A DNA stretch of 42,307 nucleotides from Pseudomonas guariconensis (GTDB taxonomy: Bacteria > Pseudomonadota > Gammaproteobacteria > Pseudomonadales > Pseudomonadaceae), in the NCBI RefSeq assembly GCF_015680235.1, contig NZ_JADLJL010000040.1, forward strand, positions 1-42,307, in the 5' to 3' direction. Under the pieces are notes generated by a model. That model ran no database searches. It saw nothing but the letters and a program-made list of their open reading frames with translations, and had not been told where the DNA came from. Shown here piece by piece: positions 41,288 to 42,307 of this stretch (positions are counted from its first letter, which is position 1; each line of letters begins with the position of its first letter). Made by a program: the position numbers and the translations under genes.

Positions 41288-41764
41288 ATGCCCAAGCCAG
41301 ATGATCCGAAAACCAGGCCCCAGGTCGACATCGACGATACCGAGGACCGCATGGGCAGCGTGCGTGAATTGGACTTCAGCGACCGTCAAGACGAGCGCGA
41401 AGGCCGGGCCGGCGATGAACGCCCAGCCCAGGAAGTGGCCCAGGAATACCCTCCGCGGCGCGTGGTCGAAAGCGGCATGAGTGGCGGCGAAGCCTTGAGC
41501 GACAGCTTGCACGAGGACAACGTCACCCTCGACGACCTGAGCCCGGACACCCTCTATGACCAGACCGGTGCCCGCGATCCCCATGAACCCGGTGGTGCGG
41601 GCGGGCCGGCGGACAAGACCCTGCGCCGTGTCGAGGAACACGAGATCGGCGGTGGCATCGGTTTGGATGAAGCCGAGCTGGCCCGTTCCGCGCCGCTCGA
41701 TGGCGAGCCCTGGACCGACGAGGTATCGCCGGTCGAACCCGATGACGATGAACAAAGGAGCTGA
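41288..41764 (+). CDS. Acidic hydrophilic protein, function unknown
   Basis: This 158-residue protein is strongly acidic and has no hydrophobic core, membrane segment or cysteine. It starts MPKPDDPKTRPQVDIDDTED and ends with DEVSPVEPDDDEQRS; the middle part has SLHEDNVTLDDLSPDTLYDQ as the most structured-looking block. It appears partly disordered. Some pseudomonad homologues carry the name 'HPr-related', for which I see no support. ATG 41288 follows GGAG; GTG 41285 is an adjacent alternative. It ends 2 bp before the metallothionein gene, which shows an operon. Divergent from ligD. Confidence 0.72.
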   Translation: MPKPDDPKTRPQVDIDDTEDRMGSVRELDFSDRQDEREGRAGDERPAQEVAQEYPPRRVVESGMSGGEALSDSLHEDNVTLDDLSPDTLYDQTGARDPHEPGGAGGPADKTLRRVEEHEIGGGIGLDEAELARSAPLDGEPWTDEVSPVEPDDDEQRS

Positions 41765-41766
41765 CC

Positions 41767-41997
41767 ATGACCGAGCAACGCTGTGCCTGCAACCACTGTG
41801 CCTGCACTGTCGACGCCAACGCCGTGCTGCAAGATGACAAGGCCTACTGCTGCGAAGCCTGTGCTACCGGCCACCGCAACGGCGAGCCATGCCGCATGGC
41901 CGGCTGCAATTGCGCCGAGATGGTGCAGCCCAAGGAGAGCAATGTGGACAATGCGCTGGACGAAACCTTCCCAGCGAGCGATCCGATTTCGCCTTGA
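41767..41997 (+). CDS. Bacterial metallothionein
   Basis: The 76-residue protein has ten cysteines at 6, 8, 11, 13, 28, 29, 32, 42, 47 and 49 and histidines at 10 and 36, the pattern of the pseudomonad BmtA/PmtA metallothioneins that bind Zn, Cd or Cu in thiolate clusters. The core motif YCCEACATGHRNGE holds the central cluster loop. The tail (residues 50-76) has no cysteine and ends LDETFPASDPISP, a short motif that I also recall at the ends of other small stress proteins. It follows the acidic-protein gene by 2 bp. AAAGGAG lies upstream. It is cytoplasmic. Confidence 0.9.
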   Translation: MTEQRCACNHCACTVDANAVLQDDKAYCCEACATGHRNGEPCRMAGCNCAEMVQPKESNVDNALDETFPASDPISP

Positions 41998-42117
41998 GCC
42001 GATGACGAAACGAGCAAGCGGTTAGCGCTGAATCCGAGGATCACGCAAATTTCAATGCAGTCGATTTTTTGAAACTGCTGGTTTTGACATAAGCGCAAAG
42101 TCCGTTTGCGAGGGCGA

Positions 42118-42307
42118 CGCTGAGTCATCTTTCCGCCTTTACGGCGGGTCACTTTTTGTCAAACGCGACAAAAAGTAACCAAAAAACGCTGGCTCCTGCA
42201 TCCGGCCCCTGCGCTTCGCTCCGGGGTTCCCTCGCTCCAGCCTTGCTCCGGCGGGGCGCGGCGAAGGGCCATCCATGGCCCTGCGCCGCTTGCCAGGCAT
42301 CCATGCC
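42118..42307. repeat. Dispersed intergenic repeat with multiple hairpins
   Basis: The stretch holds four clear hairpins: CCGCC-TTTAC-GGCGG (42133-42147), ACTTTTTGTC-AAACGC-GACAAAAAGT (42151-42176), GGGCCAT-CC-ATGGCCC (42266-42281), and the start of GCCAGGCAT-CC-ATGCC (42292-42307), which is complete at the window's beginning. No credible gene is present after 42000. I recall closely similar sequences scattered through pseudomonad genomes, so this is probably one repeat family, cut by the window end. Confidence 0.65.

Noticed and set aside
42118..42307. Series of hairpins as a possible CRISPR array
   Set aside because: The hairpins differ in sequence and spacing, and no direct repeat with spacers is present.

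Overview
The window is GC-rich chromosomal DNA from a Pseudomonas, most likely of the P. putida group. The reasons are many intergenic REP elements of the P. putida type (GGGAGCGGGCTTG..CCGCGA and GGAGCGGCCTTG..CCGCGA), typical pseudomonad gene families (ecotin, GntP/HbdH with a sigma-54 regulator, a Ku/LigD pair, a BmtA-type metallothionein) and a gene order that resembles P. putida chromosomes as I remember them. I see no tRNA, rRNA, prophage, transposase or CRISPR array. The first 16 bases of the window recur as its last 16, inside what looks like one dispersed repeat, so the window may be bounded by two copies of it.

Left part (0.3-13 kb): a LysR regulator divergent from an FMN azoreductase (azoR); an MFS transporter; the ABC-F ATPase ybiT with a TTG start; a run of small poorly known genes (5.4-7.9 kb) including a lipoprotein and a CigR-like glycine-rich exported protein; ogt; a DUF3016 exported protein; a PP1-like phosphatase; two LysE-type exporters; and an AraC-family regulator broken by one in-frame amber codon. 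A 130-bp imperfect palindrome precedes a stand-alone parvulin.

Middle (13-30 kb): a 3-hydroxybutyrate/acetoacetate module (acetoacetyl-CoA synthetase, ecotin, 3-hydroxybutyrate dehydrogenase, GntP permease, sigma-54 activator). It has a clear -24/-12 promoter before the permease and a 16-bp dyad about 180 bp further upstream. Next come yejABE-like peptide importer genes without the ATPase, a second parvulin, and a DAHP synthase gene with an elaborate leader. That leader holds one peptide ending in an aromatic run (FYFGYWF), then a Rho-independent attenuator, then a second Tyr-rich peptide. A valine-catabolism pair (acyl-CoA dehydrogenase, 3-hydroxyisobutyryl-CoA hydrolase), a BASS transporter and a DyP peroxidase follow.

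Right part (30-42 kb): a block that looks like stress or stationary-phase functions. It holds a 54-aa KGG-repeat protein, a small lipoprotein, an overlapping three-gene cassette (haem-oxygenase-like iron enzyme, NPPY methyltransferase, YbdK-type carboxylate-amine ligase), a PLDc_N membrane peptide, a cinA/DUF421 operon, a YghA-type dehydrogenase, a 45-aa Cys-rich peptide directly before ku, ligD coupled to a small membrane protein, an acidic protein and a metallothionein. The two most interesting items are the double aromatic leader before DAHP synthase and the three-gene cassette, which looks like an uncharacterised small-molecule pathway.
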